From NCBI RefSeq assembly GCF_048771995.1, contig NC_133064.1, forward strand, positions 28,127,001-28,191,000: DNA of 64,000 bases. The letters run 5' to 3'. The position numbers and the translations under genes are program-made. The notes beneath the pieces were generated by a model. The model was not told the origin of the DNA. It worked only from the letters and a program-made list of their open reading frames with translations, and made no database searches. Source of the stretch: Taeniopygia guttata (taxonomy: Eukaryota > Chordata > Aves > Passeriformes > Estrildidae). Below, one piece after another: positions 20,477-31,435 of the stretch (within the stretch, counting starts at the first letter, position 1; each line of letters starts with the position of its first letter).

Positions 20477-20767
20477 TGTCGCCCTGATTCTTGAGTTTTC
20501 TAAAGCCTTCTGAGTTTACATTCTATTGGGAAACTTTCCCACACAGTTTCTGTAAATAACGTGTTGTTTTACATTCCTTCGTGGGGGTGGAGAGACTTAA
20601 TATACTAGTGCTTTATCCAATGTCTTTGGAGAGGTAGCCCATTCACTCTCCAATCCACTGTCACCTTTGGAAAAGTATAAAAGTTGGAGTCAGAAAATAA
20701 ACTTTCTCTTTTACCTTGCAAAGTGGCAAGTGGCTCGAGTTGTGCATTCTCGTGTCCTATAGCGACA
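20477..20767 (+). repeat. LTR-e copy 2, solo, between X1 nucleocapsid and protease
   Basis: 291 bp, TGTCGCCCTGATT...TATAGCGACA, with GTATAAAAG as promoter and AATAAAC near the 3' end. It has a perfect 6-bp duplication GGTGTT at 20471-20476 and 20768-20773. Its 6-bp site and short length suggest class II. Confidence 0.92.
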
Positions 20768-21050
20768 GGTGTTCAAGAAGAAAAATTAGAATTTGTGGTA
20801 GAAAGAACCTGCTTGTTAAATATTCCAAAAAGTTATAGTGTAAGCAAGGATACTGTAAAAATAACAGGAGCAAAAGGAGAGAGTTTCATCGTTCCTGTCA
20901 TTAAAGATGTGGTAATTGAGGTAAAAACTAGAATTTAGATAAGCAATGTCTTCTTAGTCCCTGGGGCAGGTAGCAACCCTTTGGGAAGAGACTTACAAGC
21001 AAATCATACCAGAAGAAATGAAAATGCACTTTGTAAAACCAGAGGTAACA
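20768..21050 (+). pseudogene. X1 protease region, degraded
   Basis: The frame VQEEKLEFVVERTCLLNIP lies where the aspartic protease of a class I pol begins, but the Asp-Thr/Ser-Gly active site is not seen. The flap-like stretch VKITGAKGESFIVPV and the C-terminal NPLGRDL, matching LLGRDL and IGRDL in X2 and P4, support the call. A stop follows VKTRI at 20936. Inactive. Confidence 0.55.
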
Positions 21051-21639
21051 TTTTTTTGACACTTAATAAGTAAGAGTAGCCAGAAGCTCAACCCTGAGAG
21101 AATTGCAAGAATTTTATCTCTTCTCCCTCCCTCTTCAAAGAGAGAAATTAAAAAAAAAAAACAACAAAAAACCAACCAACAAAACAAACCACAAAGGAGG
21201 AAGAGAGGGACCAGCACTAGAGAGATCAAAGCAGAGATAGCTGGCTATACAAACCTCACAAAATTGTTTATTTTTTTTTAAATAGCAAGATTTTTTTCTT
21301 TTCTTTCTTTTTTTTTTTTTTGTTGTTGTTGTTGTTAAGAAGATGCTTTTGTTCTGAGGAATGTGTCAGTAAAGCTAAAACAGTTAAATGTTACCCAAAA
21401 AGTAAAAAGCAAGAGATGTTATACATCTTGTGCTAAAATTGGCCTAGCCTTTCTTGATTAATTAATTGTAGCTCACAGAAAAAAAGAATTTGCCTCTGCA
21501 GCTATTAACACAGCAGGGTACAAGAAGAGGCGGCTGTGGAAAAAGCTTTTAGCTAAACCCAGAAAGTTTTGAAGAAAGCTAATGGTAAAAGTTAATGCAG
21601 TATTTTCTTTCTTTTATCATTGTGTTATTAAGAAGTCCT
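21051..21639 (+). other. X1 pol remainder, mostly lost
   Basis: RT and most of integrase are missing. The segment holds A-rich (21150) and T-rich (21270-21335) low-complexity runs and short decayed frames. Confidence 0.4.
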
Positions 21640-22060
21640 TTCCAGGTACTACTGAAGCAGCAATCCGAACCACGGAAAGAGGGTGAATTCATGCCAGCAA
21701 AATCAAAGGGCTTGTGAAGAAACTTGAGGAATAGACTATCACATCTAAACTGAGTGATACCAAATTGACTTTCAACTGGGACTGGGTGGTAGTTGTTTGG
21801 GAAGACCCAAATGAGCCAAGGAATGTAAATAAATCACACCAAATTGTGGCAAAGCTTACATCATTGGTTTCAAGTACTACCTGAATAAGACCTGAGACGC
21901 CTCTAACATCTCCCTGGAGGAGGAATACTTCCACTTCAAACGGGAGGATCAGGACTGTTTTTGAAAAAGAGTTCTTATATTCTGGCCTTAGCCTGTGATT
22001 TGTACAGGGAAGAGGGGGAATTACCATTTTCATCAGTGCCATACTGTATACTTTATTTGA
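21640..22060 (+). pseudogene. X1 integrase C-terminus and following ORF, degraded
   Basis: About 21660-21720 matches the last residues of X3 integrase (ERGW-HASRIKGPVE in X3 against a stop-bearing copy here). The next ~270 bases match the open 105-codon ORF of X3 at 50387-50704 (GGE-WDDPN, then the EYL-Y-GL-L-FV area), but with stops. This shows that ORF position is shared by two elements. Confidence 0.55.
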
Positions 22061-22439
22061 ATCAAACCAATACTGGACATGTTAGCTGGGGTATAAATAA
22101 ATGTTTAAATTGTGTAAATAACTAGTATTATAGTTCACAAAATCTATACTCTCATTGCAGGAAGTGTTAAGTACTAAATCTATCCTATCCAGACAGAACC
22201 CAAAACAACTGGAGTAATGACTTTGTTTTGTGAATGGAAATTATTAGTGCCTGTTTAATGAGAGATACCTGAGGAATGGTAGAAAATCACAGTTCAAGAA
22301 TGTCAAAAATTATTTGCTGAAAAATTAGTAAAAAAGAAGTGACAAAAGAAAAAGAGGGCAAGCCTGGATTGACCACTATACTTGCCACCAAGAAGATCAC
22401 ATATACCTGCTATGGGAAGCAATTCCATAGGCAGGGGAG

Positions 22440-22988
22440 GTGGGGGTAAAAGCCATACCATACCTCTGTTATTCCTGTTTCTGTCACTCATTTGTTGTTG
22501 TTTCCCTTTTGGGATACCAGCAAGATCGTGTGACAAATGTTACCGAAAGTATTAATGGAAAGAAACCAAAGTTCCTTTTTGTTACACACACCCATGTCAA
22601 CAGCCACTGTTATAACCCATTCAAATTAAGTACCTGCAGGAAAAAGGGGGAAAATTATTACATTACAAAAAACTTAGGAAAGAGTAGTAATACTTGGGGC
22701 ATGGAATGTCCACAAGGAGAGAGATGGATTTGTTTTACATTTGATCTTAGAGATATAATCCAAGATTTGGTAAAAAAGCAATTAGTACACAAAGCAGTAA
22801 AACCAGCACAACAATCTAACTTTGTATTAACCCCAAATTATATGCTGAATCATATTATAAGTCTCCAAGCAGTTATAGAGAAGATAAACAAAGCTGCTCA
22901 GGCATTGGAATTAATATCGAGTCAGCAAAGCCAAACAAAAACTGTAGTGTATCAGAATAGGTTAGCTTTAGACTATTTATTGGCTTAA
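22440..22988 (+). pseudogene. X1 env, surface start joined to transmembrane helix by deletion
   Basis: The 182-codon open frame begins with a hydrophobic leader ([19 protein letters not shown]), continues with N-glycosylation-like NVTESIN and a Cys-bearing surface segment ([12 protein letters not shown]). It then passes straight into a helical heptad region and the start of the conserved transmembrane loop ([11 protein letters not shown]), ending at TAA 22986-22988. The surface C-terminus, cleavage site and fusion peptide are absent, so an internal deletion removed them. The cysteine loop and anchor lie beyond the stop and are decayed. Non-functional class I env. Confidence 0.65.
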
Positions 22989-23324
22989 GAAGGGAGTGTT
23001 TCTGGAATGTTTAATATATCAAATTGTTGAAAATAGATGACAACAGGGAGGTCATCCTGGAAAAAGCAAAAGATATCAGAAAAATAACCCAGGTACCAGT
23101 CCAAAATTGGAAAGAAATGTTAAGAAAATAGCAGGCAAGGTAATATATTTGGGATAGGATGGTGGAAGAAAGCAGGAATCTTCCTTTTATGTGTTACAAC
23201 TGTTTTGATGTTTCTTTCTTGTTTAATCCCATATTTTATTTGATTACCAGCATAGCCCAAAGAATGCAAGTGGACAAGAAATATTGCTCAAGCCAAATGG
23301 TTTATAAAGAATAAGAGGGAGGAT
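22989..23324 (+). other. X1 env end and polypurine tract
   Basis: Decayed transmembrane sequence ends in GAATAAGAGGGAGGAT (23309-23324), a polypurine tract directly before the TG of LTR-f3. Confidence 0.6.
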
Positions 23325-23951
23325 TGTGAAAAATGCATATTAAATGATTGGCTCTTGGCAAATATTAAATTGAGTAGTATATGTGTTATGTTGCAAAGTT
23401 ATTTTGTAGTGCTGTATTAACCTTTTTTAAGTAGTGTGGTAGATAACTTTAGGTTATAAAATAATGTTAAAATATAAACTATTTGATGTAAGATAGTTTT
23501 TTAAACTAGCTCAAGAAAGGGATGAGTTAATCAAGAAATTCTTCACACAGGGATAACATCAACAAGACACCTAAAGAGTTACTGCCTCCTTATCAGAAAA
23601 GGCAAACATTCCTCCACCTCCTCTCCATCTTTAAGGAGCCACCAGGATCAAGGGGAAGAAGTTGACAATAACCAGACAACACCCTTTGTTGGAAAAGAAT
23701 TTATATATCATGTATGAAATATATGAATATGCAACAGGCTGCTGCTTTTAAGGGTTAATCTTTTGTTAGTGTGTGTGCTTTCAGGGCTTACTTGCCCTAG
23801 GAAGGCACCCAGACTCTCCGTATTTATTTTTTTTTCTTGTCCTTTATTGTCCTAACTCTTATTGTCCAAATTCTTATTACTCTATTTTTATAACCATTTT
23901 ATTACTATGAAACTTTTAAAATTTTAAAACAAGTGATTGGCATTTTTCACA
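23325..23951 (+). repeat. LTR-f copy 3 (3' LTR of X1)
   Basis: 627 bp, TGTGAAAAATGC...GCATTTTTCACA. The ends form an inverted repeat of about 10 bp. It is preceded by a polypurine tract and followed by the broken RT of X2, so X1 inserted into X2. Confidence 0.88.
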
Positions 23952-23956
23952 GCAGT

Positions 23957-24729
23957 ATCCCAACAACCATAAAAACTGCCGTAACTCCTTTTTTGCTGGG
24001 GTAATGGTACTTGTTAAACTCCTTGTATTCTGTCTGGATCAATACACTGCAACCCTCCAGTCAAAATGTGTCCCAAATATTTGACCTCTTTCTCTACCAA
24101 CTGTGCCTTCTTTTCAGACACTCAAAGTCCTTTTTTAGCAAGAAAATTAAACAGCTTTACAGTAGCCTCTTCAACCAACTTTTCCTGCTGCCCTGATAAA
24201 AGCAAATCATCCATATACTGCAATGACCTAACTCCTGTGAGGGTGGAGTAAATTTCCTTAATATTTTCTGCAAAGCTTGCCCAAACAAAACATGCGACTC
24301 AGCATATCCCTGCAGAAGAGCTGTGCATGTCAATTGTTACTTTACCATTTTTCCTCCTTCGTCCTGTTCCCACTTAAAGGCATAGTACTGTTTACTATCA
24401 TCTGTAATCGGACACCCCCAGAAATCATCCTTCAAATCCAGTACTGAATAATACTGATGTGAAGAACGGATGTGATTCAGGATTGTATAGGGATCTGGAA
24501 CTGTGGGATGCCTTGATTTGACAATTTCATTTCTTATTCTTAAGTCCTGTACCATTCTGTAGGTTCCATCTGCTTTCTTAACTGCCAGGATAAGGGTGTT
24601 ATAGGGAGACATACATGGCTCCAAGAGACCTGCCTTTAGCAGGGACTCAATGACAGGCTGTAACCCCTTCTTTGCCTCCCTTGAAAGAGGGTATTGCTTT
24701 TTAAACACCACTTGTCCTGGTTGTTTCAA
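23957..24729 (-). pseudogene. X2 RT fragment
   Basis: The first 130 codons (24729-24337) are open and contain the N-terminal fingers and palm: QYPLSREAKKGLQPVIE, LILAVKKADGTYRMVQDLR and YSVLDLKDDFWGCP (first catalytic Asp region). Beyond 24337 the homology continues with stops. The region of the second active-site motif (about 24200) reads YMDDLL in a shifted frame. The gene ends at 23957 against the LTR of X1. A gamma-type RT, inactive. Confidence 0.8.
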
Positions 24730-24739
24730 AGTAATTTGG

Positions 24740-25230
24740 AGAGGCTCTGTGTCTAGTTTTCCATATTTCCCTGGGGCGGGCTGCCCACACTTCCAGATTT
24801 ATTTCAGCATAAGCTTTCTCAGAAATTTTACACAAAGATATCACCGTGTTGGACTCCGCTTCATTTTTTACAATACTAATCTGCATTCCCACTATAGCCA
24901 TCAAATCCCTTCCCAGTAAATTACAATCACAATTAGGAACAAACAGGAATTAATGCATTTCAAACCTGTCTCCCACATCTATTAATAGGGGTTGAATAAA
25001 ATGCACTCATTCAACCTTCCCACTCACTTCTTGAACAACCAATGATCTTTTTGAAAATTTCCCCCCCTTAGGTATAACATTCAAGGTGAACTGAGAGGCC
25101 CCTGTGTCTACCAGAAAACACACCTCTTCTTGATCCGTACGCACCTTAAAAGTTATTAAGGGCTCTAGAGTGGTGGGTCCTTGATATAATGGAAGCCTCT
25201 GACACCCCTAACAACCCATTTCCATTATCC
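24740..25230 (-). pseudogene. X2 protease with intact active-site motif, stop-bearing
   Basis: VCFLVDTGASQFTLNV at about 25125-25075 carries the Asp-Thr-Gly active site of a retroviral aspartic protease. The flap region has a stop (about 25000) and a further stop precedes the C-terminal CNLLGRDLMAIVG. It runs into RT. Family knowledge: this enzyme cleaves Gag-Pol. Two stops make this copy dead. Confidence 0.75.
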
Positions 25231-25792
25231 TCTGGACTTTCTTCTCCTGAAGGTCCAGCTGTCTTTGCGGACGCTCCCTTTTCCAATGCCTTTCTGCCTG
25301 TCAGACGGCGCACTTGTTTCTCCCCAACCGCTGTTAGAGTTGGCTTTCCCCGGCCGAGGAGGGAATGCCTTTGCCACTTCCTTGTGGCCAACCCCATCCC
25401 CTCTGTCCCGAGGGACCCCTTGGACCCTGTGTTTTATTTCTCCGGGGCTGCAAAAACTCCGTCATCATCTTTGCCTTATCTTTAACCTTTTCCTCATCTC
25501 TTCTTACATATATCTGCTGTGTTTTTCTAACCAATTCCTCCAGAGGCTTATTTTGCCACTCTTCATCTTTCTGTACTCCTTTCCTTAAAGCAGACCAGGC
25601 CTTGGTAACAAATTGTACCTTCAGCAATGTGTCAAAGGCTGGCCCCTCAGGATCCATCCCCCTGTGCTTGCACAAGGCATCACTAATCCTTTCCAGCCCA
25701 TGAGAATGGCTTTCATGTTTATCCTGTTCTAACGACATAGCCTTAGCTATGTTTTTATTTCTGGGAGTGGCTGATTTAATTGCCCTAATCAA
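25231..25792 (-). pseudogene. X2 gag capsid end and nucleocapsid
   Basis: The 153-codon frame (25792-25334) has the capsid C-terminal and basic spacer (FVTKAWSALRKGVQKDEEW, then FLQPRRNKTQ and Gly/Pro/Arg-rich RNA-binding sequence). The following zinc knuckle (about 25270-25315) is decayed: the second Cys is a stop codon (TGA) and the fourth ligand is Arg, while the first Cys and the His remain. Gamma-type gag. Confidence 0.65.
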
Positions 25793-26508
25793 ATAAGCAC
25801 GGTAGTGGCAGAGGCAAGCTAGACTGGCCTGATTATTTGGGTCCCACTAGGGGTCAGGCTGGGGGATGGCATAATCCACTGTAGATACATTAGGTCCAGC
25901 CCCGCCTGCTGCTTGTGGATGTTCATCCTCCCACAACTGCTGAGCTTTCTGCAAAATCATTTGTTTCTCTGATGACCCAAAAGAAAATCCCAGCCCTTCC
26001 ATGTATAATCTGCATTTCCAAAATATTCCTCTATCTTTTCCCCCACCCCTATGGGATCATCCAAATATGGGGGTAATTCTTTTTTCAACCCTCTTATATC
26101 CTGGGTAATAAGTGGTACAATTACAAATCCAAACCTTCCCCCTTGACCCCCCAAAGGAACTTGGTGGAGAGGCATCTGGTGTACCCCTGTCTGTTGGGGG
26201 GCTTCTGATGTTCTAAACTGAGTTCCTCTTCTAGTTCTAGGGGGAGATACAATATGCTACTCCCCTCCTCCTACACCATCAATATTCTCAGGTGGGGCCA
26301 TAGGAACAGCATTTCCCTGGTCCCCTTGCTCCGGGAGTTGAGGATACAGGGGACCTGCAGCTGGCCCTGGGTCATCTGGCAACACTGCAGGACAAGACTG
26401 GGGAAGGCGCTGAAAAACATCCCAATCCTCACCATTTTCCTCTTCCTCCCCTTTTTCCTCTTCCTCCATTTTTCTTAGTACATAGATTGCTCCTGTCATT
26501 TCTCTAAT
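25793..26508 (-). pseudogene. X2 gag p12-like and capsid N-terminal region
   Basis: Frame 26514-26257 is Glu/Pro-rich (p12-like spacer: RKMEEEEKGEEEENGEDWD, then a Pro/Ala-rich stretch). Frame 26175-25957 has a typical capsid start (PLHQVPLGGQGGRFGFVIVP followed by LITQDIRGLKKELPPYLDDP). A stop and frameshift separate them. LTR-c2 lies immediately upstream. Confidence 0.65.
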
Positions 26509-27885
26509 TGTCATGGTTTGACAGGGAAGTGAATTTTCTCAGGAAGTTGGGGTCAAACCAATCAGTGGTCAGGTTTGGATACTGGCATTTGGAGTGACCA
26601 CTGAATGCATGGACACACCTCTGAGAACACAGGGGGTTAAAAGCAAGAACTCTTAGGAGAACTGTCTCTTTGGTTCCGGTCAGAGTGCAGTGCAGACCTC
26701 CCCTGCCCAGCCACAGGTTGGGTAGGGGAGGGGAAGCCATGCGGCCTGGGAGAGGTTGTTCCAGGGTGTGAAGGGACTGGAACCGGGTTGGTCCCTGTGG
26801 ACGGAAGGGTGGAGACAATCTGAGATGTCTTTTTTCCCCTCCCCCCCCCCTCCCCCCCCCCCCCCCGAGGGAGAGAGAGTGAAAGAGACAGAGACTGAGC
26901 AGCAGTACACCAGCGGGATGGGGGGGGGGGGGTGCCCAGTAGTGGGAGTTGGAGTTCTGGGCAGAGATTTCAGCCGTTCTGGGAGTCCGAGACTTTTAAC
27001 CCGTTCTTGGATAATGAAAGCTTTGTGAAATGCTACTTCTTCTGAATTTGAAAGAGAAAAGAGACAGTCTGGAACCTGAGATGTCAGAAGAAGATGGAGA
27101 AAAGAATCCTAGGTGGGAGGATATTGGCTGGACTTTTCTTGTATAGCCATAGACTGAACCAATTTCTCCTGCAACAGAGACTGCATTTTTAGGGGGATGC
27201 AATGGTGAGCCAAGAGACCTGCTTCAGCGACTGCCAGCACAAGAATGGAGTGAACAGAGAAAAAGTTGAGGAGGGTGTGGTGGTGCCCTCTGTCTTCGGG
27301 GAAGAAGATCTCTGTTCTCAAGACCCTTGGCCCCAGGGGAGAAGAAAATGGGAGGGACTGTTGTCCCAAAAAAGGAGAAACTGTTGTTCTTTGGTCCTTT
27401 GCAAAGCATCCTTGAAAAGAAGCCCTATGAGCAGTTTCAGTCCATGCATGGTGGTGAGAGCACTGTGACATGGAAAGGAGGGTGTCACACTGGCAGATTT
27501 TCTCCGGGCAGTTGCCATGTGTGACACCAAAACACAAAAGGTTGCAACTGTGTTTCCTGGGGGTCTATGGTACATGAGAGACTCCTCTCTTGCTTGATGA
27601 ACTAAGTATTGATTATCTGAAGGGTGGTAACTTGATTGAGGGTCCAAGTTGTGTCTCACTGGGTTTTGGTGGAAATTGGGTGGGGGAGGAGGAATGTTTT
27701 GGAAGGTTTTCATCCTGAATCCTGTATGTTCCTTTTATTGTAGTTGTAGGGTAATAAAGTTTTTTTCCTCTGTTTTTAAGCTTGGACCTGCTCTGGTCTG
27801 TTCCTGATTGCATCTCACAGCACTCATTTGGGGAGGGTGTATTTTCATGGGGACACTGGCATTGCACCAGGGTCAAACAATGGCA
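26509..27885 (+). repeat. LTR-c copy 2, solo, inside X2 gag
   Basis: 1,377 bp with a perfect 5-bp duplication CTAAT (26504-26508 and 27886-27890). It contains poly-C and poly-G runs at 26838-26868 and 26921-26932, and an AATAAAG site near 27752. Its 3' terminus is slightly mutated (CAAACAATGGCA). Confidence 0.92.
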
Positions 27886-27890
27886 CTAAT

Positions 27891-28150
27891 CCATATCAAT
27901 CCACATTCCATTTCAATCCATCCTTTCCAATTCTCCTCTAAATACCTCCACAAAATTTTACACAAATGAATTCTATCTGTTCCATAAGGTGGTCATATAA
28001 GCCCCTTTGGCAACTTATACTCTGACCACACAAAATAACAATATTTTACCATGATCTCCATAGTTACCTCTGGGTGAATGTACAATCTGTTCTAAGACCT
28101 CAGCATTCTTCCCAAGGGACTCTCTGAGGGTATTATGGGATCTTCATCCC
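27891..28150 (-). pseudogene. X2 gag matrix fragment
   Basis: Minus-strand translation gives a decayed matrix with a Trp-rich helix (WRYLEENWKGWIEMECG) immediately upstream of the LTR-c2 insertion. Position and composition agree with gamma-type matrix. No intact start is seen. Confidence 0.5.
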
Positions 28151-28456
28151 TTTTACCAGGGCCCCTTCCCAGATTTACCCTTTGCTACCCTCCATGGGTG
28201 CCCTCCTAGGTTTGCTCCCCGAAGATCCCATATTACTCACCAGTGAGATGTTCAGTGTTCCTTCCCTGTGGTCTCTTCAAGGACCCCCCTGCTCTGCCAC
28301 TGTCTGTCTCCTGGACAGTCTCGGGAACCCAATCAATCACCCGGAGCAGGCTGCCACCAAGAGGAGCTGATCACCCAAACTGGGTGAGGCACGCCTCTAT
28401 CTCCGCTCACTGCCCACCGCCCTGGATGGTGGAATTATCCCAGAGGAGCCCGCAGT
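28151..28456 (-). other. X2 leader and primer site region
   Basis: GC-rich, non-coding, between LTR-n2 and gag. The bases just after the LTR do not form a clear tRNA primer match (a TGGGAT lies about 15 bases in). Confidence 0.45.
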
Positions 28457-29350
28457 TGCTAGGAAAATTATTCCACAAACATCAGAGGTTTATGTCCAAA
28501 AAGGTGACAGAAGAGTCCTTTTACTTTATTCAAATAAAGGGAGAGGCCATAGGGCATTCCCTTGGAGTCTCTTAAATTTTTGGAGCACACAGCCTCCTTT
28601 TTATTCTAATTTCCCGGCTGCATTTCCCTTCTCTCTTTCCCCATTGGCTGAGGTACTTGAGAGGTACAGACTTCCCAATATGCCTGATACCAAAGATTTC
28701 CTTCTAATGTATAACCCTCCCTTTTAATTTTTAATTCTTATGGAATTTAGGGTTTTCCTGTTGTAGGACATGATTTGTATTTGGAATAAGGATTGAGCTA
28801 CCCTTATACTAGGCCTCAGATAAGCGGCCTTGGTGAGGCCTGCAAAGCCTTTGGCGTAGCAAGAAATTAGTTGTGGCACAGTTAGAAATTACTTTAGGGT
28901 AACCACGGTGTTAATAGGCTTTCTGGGTGTAAATTAGTGTAGGACTGCAGTGTGTAACTCTTGCCACCTTGAGATGGGGACAAACAATGTTTGCTAACCA
29001 ATGATAGCATGTTCACAACTTGTAAACTATGTAGAAGTGTATATAAACTGCCATCTTTTAGGCAATAAATGGAGAATGTAGCTTTAACCATATTGGCTCG
29101 GTCTGCATCTTGTCCAGTCCAGCTCCCCCTGTATTATAAGAAGTCCCTTGCTTCTTTTTCCCCCATTGTTTCTTTCATCTTTCAATGCCTAATGTCATTT
29201 ATCAGAAAATCTAAAGTTTATTTGTAAAAGCAAATATCTTTTTCTGTTCATCAATCAGTGGAATCCTTCCCATTGTTTCTTTTATCTCTCAGTGCTAGTT
29301 TTATCTACCAGCAGACCCACAGCTTGTTTGTAAAGACAAATCCTCTATTC
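28457..29350 (-). repeat. LTR-n copy 2 (5' LTR of X2), split by LTR-a3
   Basis: The parts 28457-28758 and 29162-29350 match LTR-n1 (shared blocks CAGAGGTTTATGTCC and TTGTTTGTAAAGACA). The centre is occupied by LTR-a3. The right border with X3 pol is placed at about 29350 by where the pol frame resumes. Confidence 0.7.
28759..29155 (+). repeat. LTR-a copy 3, solo, inside LTR-n2
   Basis: 397 bp, TGTTGTAGGACATG... to CCCTTGCTTCT. TTTTCC occurs at both flanks (28753-28758 and 29156-29161), a 6-bp duplication. Confidence 0.85.
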
Positions 29351-29413
29351 CTCTCAGCAGCTACTGCCATCCTAGTAGAGGAGAGTTGTAAACTTACTTT
29401 TGGAACTAATTGT
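29351..29413 (+). pseudogene. X3 pol piece 1, RT connection
   Basis: LSAATAILVEESCKLTFG aligns with VAAALLLEETNRITFNG of X4. It is cut by LTR-c3 in mid-frame. Short but collinear with piece 2. Confidence 0.7.
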
Positions 29414-30818
29414 TGTCATGGTTTGACTCGGGAAGAGAATTTTTTTTAGAAGGAAGAGGTTCATCCAGTCAGGGGTCAGGTTTAGATACTGACACTTGGG
29501 GTGACCAATTGAAGGTGGACACGCCTCTGAGAACACAGAGGGGTTAAAAGCGGAATTCCCAGGAGGACTCGTCCTTCTTTGGTTCCGGTCACCGCATGGG
29601 ACGGATCTCTCCCCTGCCCAGCCCGGGCTGGGTGGGGGAGGGGAGCCATGCGGCCTGCAGAGGTAGGCCAGGAGGTAAAGGATCGGAACCGGCTGGGTCA
29701 GCTCCTGCGGATGGAAGGGTGGAGAACATCTGGGATGTTTTTGTTCCCCCTCCCCTAAGCCAGAGGGAAAAGAGATAGAGAGCCAGCAGACACCTAGAAG
29801 TTTGCCGGCGGAGGAGAAGGAGAAGGGGGGGGGAAGATGCCCAGCGTGGGAGACTAGAGAAAGAGTCCTGGGCTGAGATTGCAGCCGTCCGGGGAGTCCG
29901 GGAATTTTAACCCTTTCCTGTGAAATGAAGGCTTTATGAAATATTACTCCTCCTGAATTTGAAGAAAAGAGAGACAGCTTGAAACCTCAGATGTTCAGAG
30001 AAGAAGGTTGGGGGCAGATGATAGAGTGGCTTTTGGCTGGACTCTGCTTGTTTACCATAGACTGAACCACTCTTTCTTTCAAGAGGGGCTGCATTTTAGG
30101 GGGATGCATTGGTGAGCCAAGAGACCTTCTGCAGCAACTACCAGTTTTGGAGTGGACAGAGAGAGAGCTGAGGAGGGTGTGAGGATGCCCTCCATCTTCA
30201 GGAAGAAGAGAAGGCGATCTCTGTCTTTTGGACCCTCGGCCCCAGGGGAAAATGGGGGGGACTCTAGTCCCGAATTGTGATACTGGACTGTTGTTCCTGG
30301 TGGTCCTTGGCAAAGCATCCTTAAAGGGGCCCTATAAGCAGTCTCTGTCCATGCACGGTGGTGAGAGCACTGTGACATGGAGAGGAGAGTGTCACACTGG
30401 CCTGGTGTGTCTGGGCGGTGCCACGTGTGACATTGGAAACACAAGAGGTGGCAGTTGTGTTTCCTGGGGGTCTATGGTTGCAAGGGGGACTCCTCTCTTC
30501 CCCGATGGACTCAGTATTGATTATATTGAAGGGTGAAAACTTGATTAAGGATCCAAATGGGTCTCGCTGGGGTTTGGTGGAGTTGGGTGGAGGGAGGAGA
30601 AATGTTTTGGAAGGTTTTCATTTCGAATTTTGTGTGGTTTTTTTTTTCTTTCCTTTCTTTTCTTTTTATAGTAGTAGTAGTAGTAGTGTAATAAAGCTTT
30701 TTCCTTTGTTATTAAGTTTGGCCTGCTTTGCTCTGTCCTTGATCACATTTCACAGCATTTGATTGGTAAGTTGTATTTTCATGGGGCGCTGGCATTGTGC
30801 CAGCGTCAAACCATGACA
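29414..30818 (+). repeat. LTR-c copy 3, solo, inside X3 pol
   Basis: 1,405 bp with perfect 14-bp terminal inverted repeats (TGTCATGGTTTGAC and GTCAAACCATGACA) and a perfect 5-bp duplication ATTGT (29409-29413 and 30819-30823). A repeated GTAGTAGTAGTA run and AATAAAGC lie near the 3' end. Confidence 0.95.
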
Positions 30819-30823
30819 ATTGT

Positions 30824-31435
30824 TTACACACCTCATGCAGTCCGAAATGTATTAAATCAAAAAGCTGAAAAATGGTTAACACATACCAGGATGTTATATT
30901 ATGAAGCAAATCTGATAAACAGTGATGACTTGATGCTGGAGGTAGATAAAAGTCTGAACTCAGCACAATTTTTATATGGAGAACCAAAGAGTGACTTAAC
31001 ACAGACTTGTTTAGAAGTTATACAGTACCAAACTAAAGATCAGAAAGATCTAGCAGAACAGGCCCTCCCAGAAGGAGAAAAAATATATTTTGATGGTTCA
31101 TCCAGATGCTTACAAGGAAAAAGGATGTCAAGGATATGCTTTAGTCGATGGGTAAAATATGCAAACCATTGAAAAAGGAAAATTACCTTCAAATTGGTCT
31201 GCTCAATCTTCTGAATTATATGCTCTAAAGAGAGCACTGAAGTATGCCTTTGGGGTAGGACACACTGCTGGAAAAATTTGGGAAGAAAGGCAGTTACTAA
31301 ATTTAAAAGGAAGAGGGCTGATTCATGAAGGACCCATTCTAGAGGTTTTAGAAGCATTAAAATTGCCTGAAGAAATAATGGTAATACATGTCAAAGGACA
31401 ACAAAAAGGAATGACCCAAGAAATAAGAGGGAATA
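30824..31435 (+). pseudogene. X3 pol piece 2, RT connection to RNase H
   Basis: The open frame (30759-31172) contains YTPHAVRNVLNQKAEKWLTH and EKIYFDGSSRCLQGKR. The latter is the start of RNase H with its first catalytic Asp (FDGSS). A frameshift near 31140 moves on to SAQSSELYALKRALKYAFGV, which retains the Glu-bearing helix but lacks the segment with the next catalytic Asp (IYTDSRYAFG in X4), so a short deletion removed it. It ends in QQKGMTQEIRGN at LTR-q. Confidence 0.8.

Larger units (their letters stand above)
13069..23951 (+). mobile_element. Class I ERV X1, broken and riddled with solo LTRs
   Basis: Inferred element from a truncated 5' LTR-f with primer site (13069-13198), through leader repeats, nucleocapsid and protease (20061-21050), integrase end (about 21640-21720) and env (22440-22988), to polypurine tract and full 3' LTR-f (23325-23951). 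Inside lie solo copies of LTR-h, LTR-d, LTR-a, LTR-c, LTR-g and LTR-e. A pol fragment at 16283-17181 lies upstream of nucleocapsid, which is the wrong order for one provirus. Part of this span therefore belongs to another element or has been rearranged. Confidence 0.5.
23952..29350 (-). mobile_element. Class I ERV X2, 5' half
   Basis: Read on the minus strand: LTR-n (split by LTR-a3), leader, gag matrix (split by LTR-c2), p12-like and capsid, nucleocapsid, protease and RT. It ends abruptly where LTR-f3 begins, just before the RT thumb. Its right end abuts X3 pol on the opposite strand at about 29350. The rest of X2 may have been the sequence left of X1 that is now lost, leaving only LTR-n1 at 11785-12233; that link is inference. 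Confidence 0.7.
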
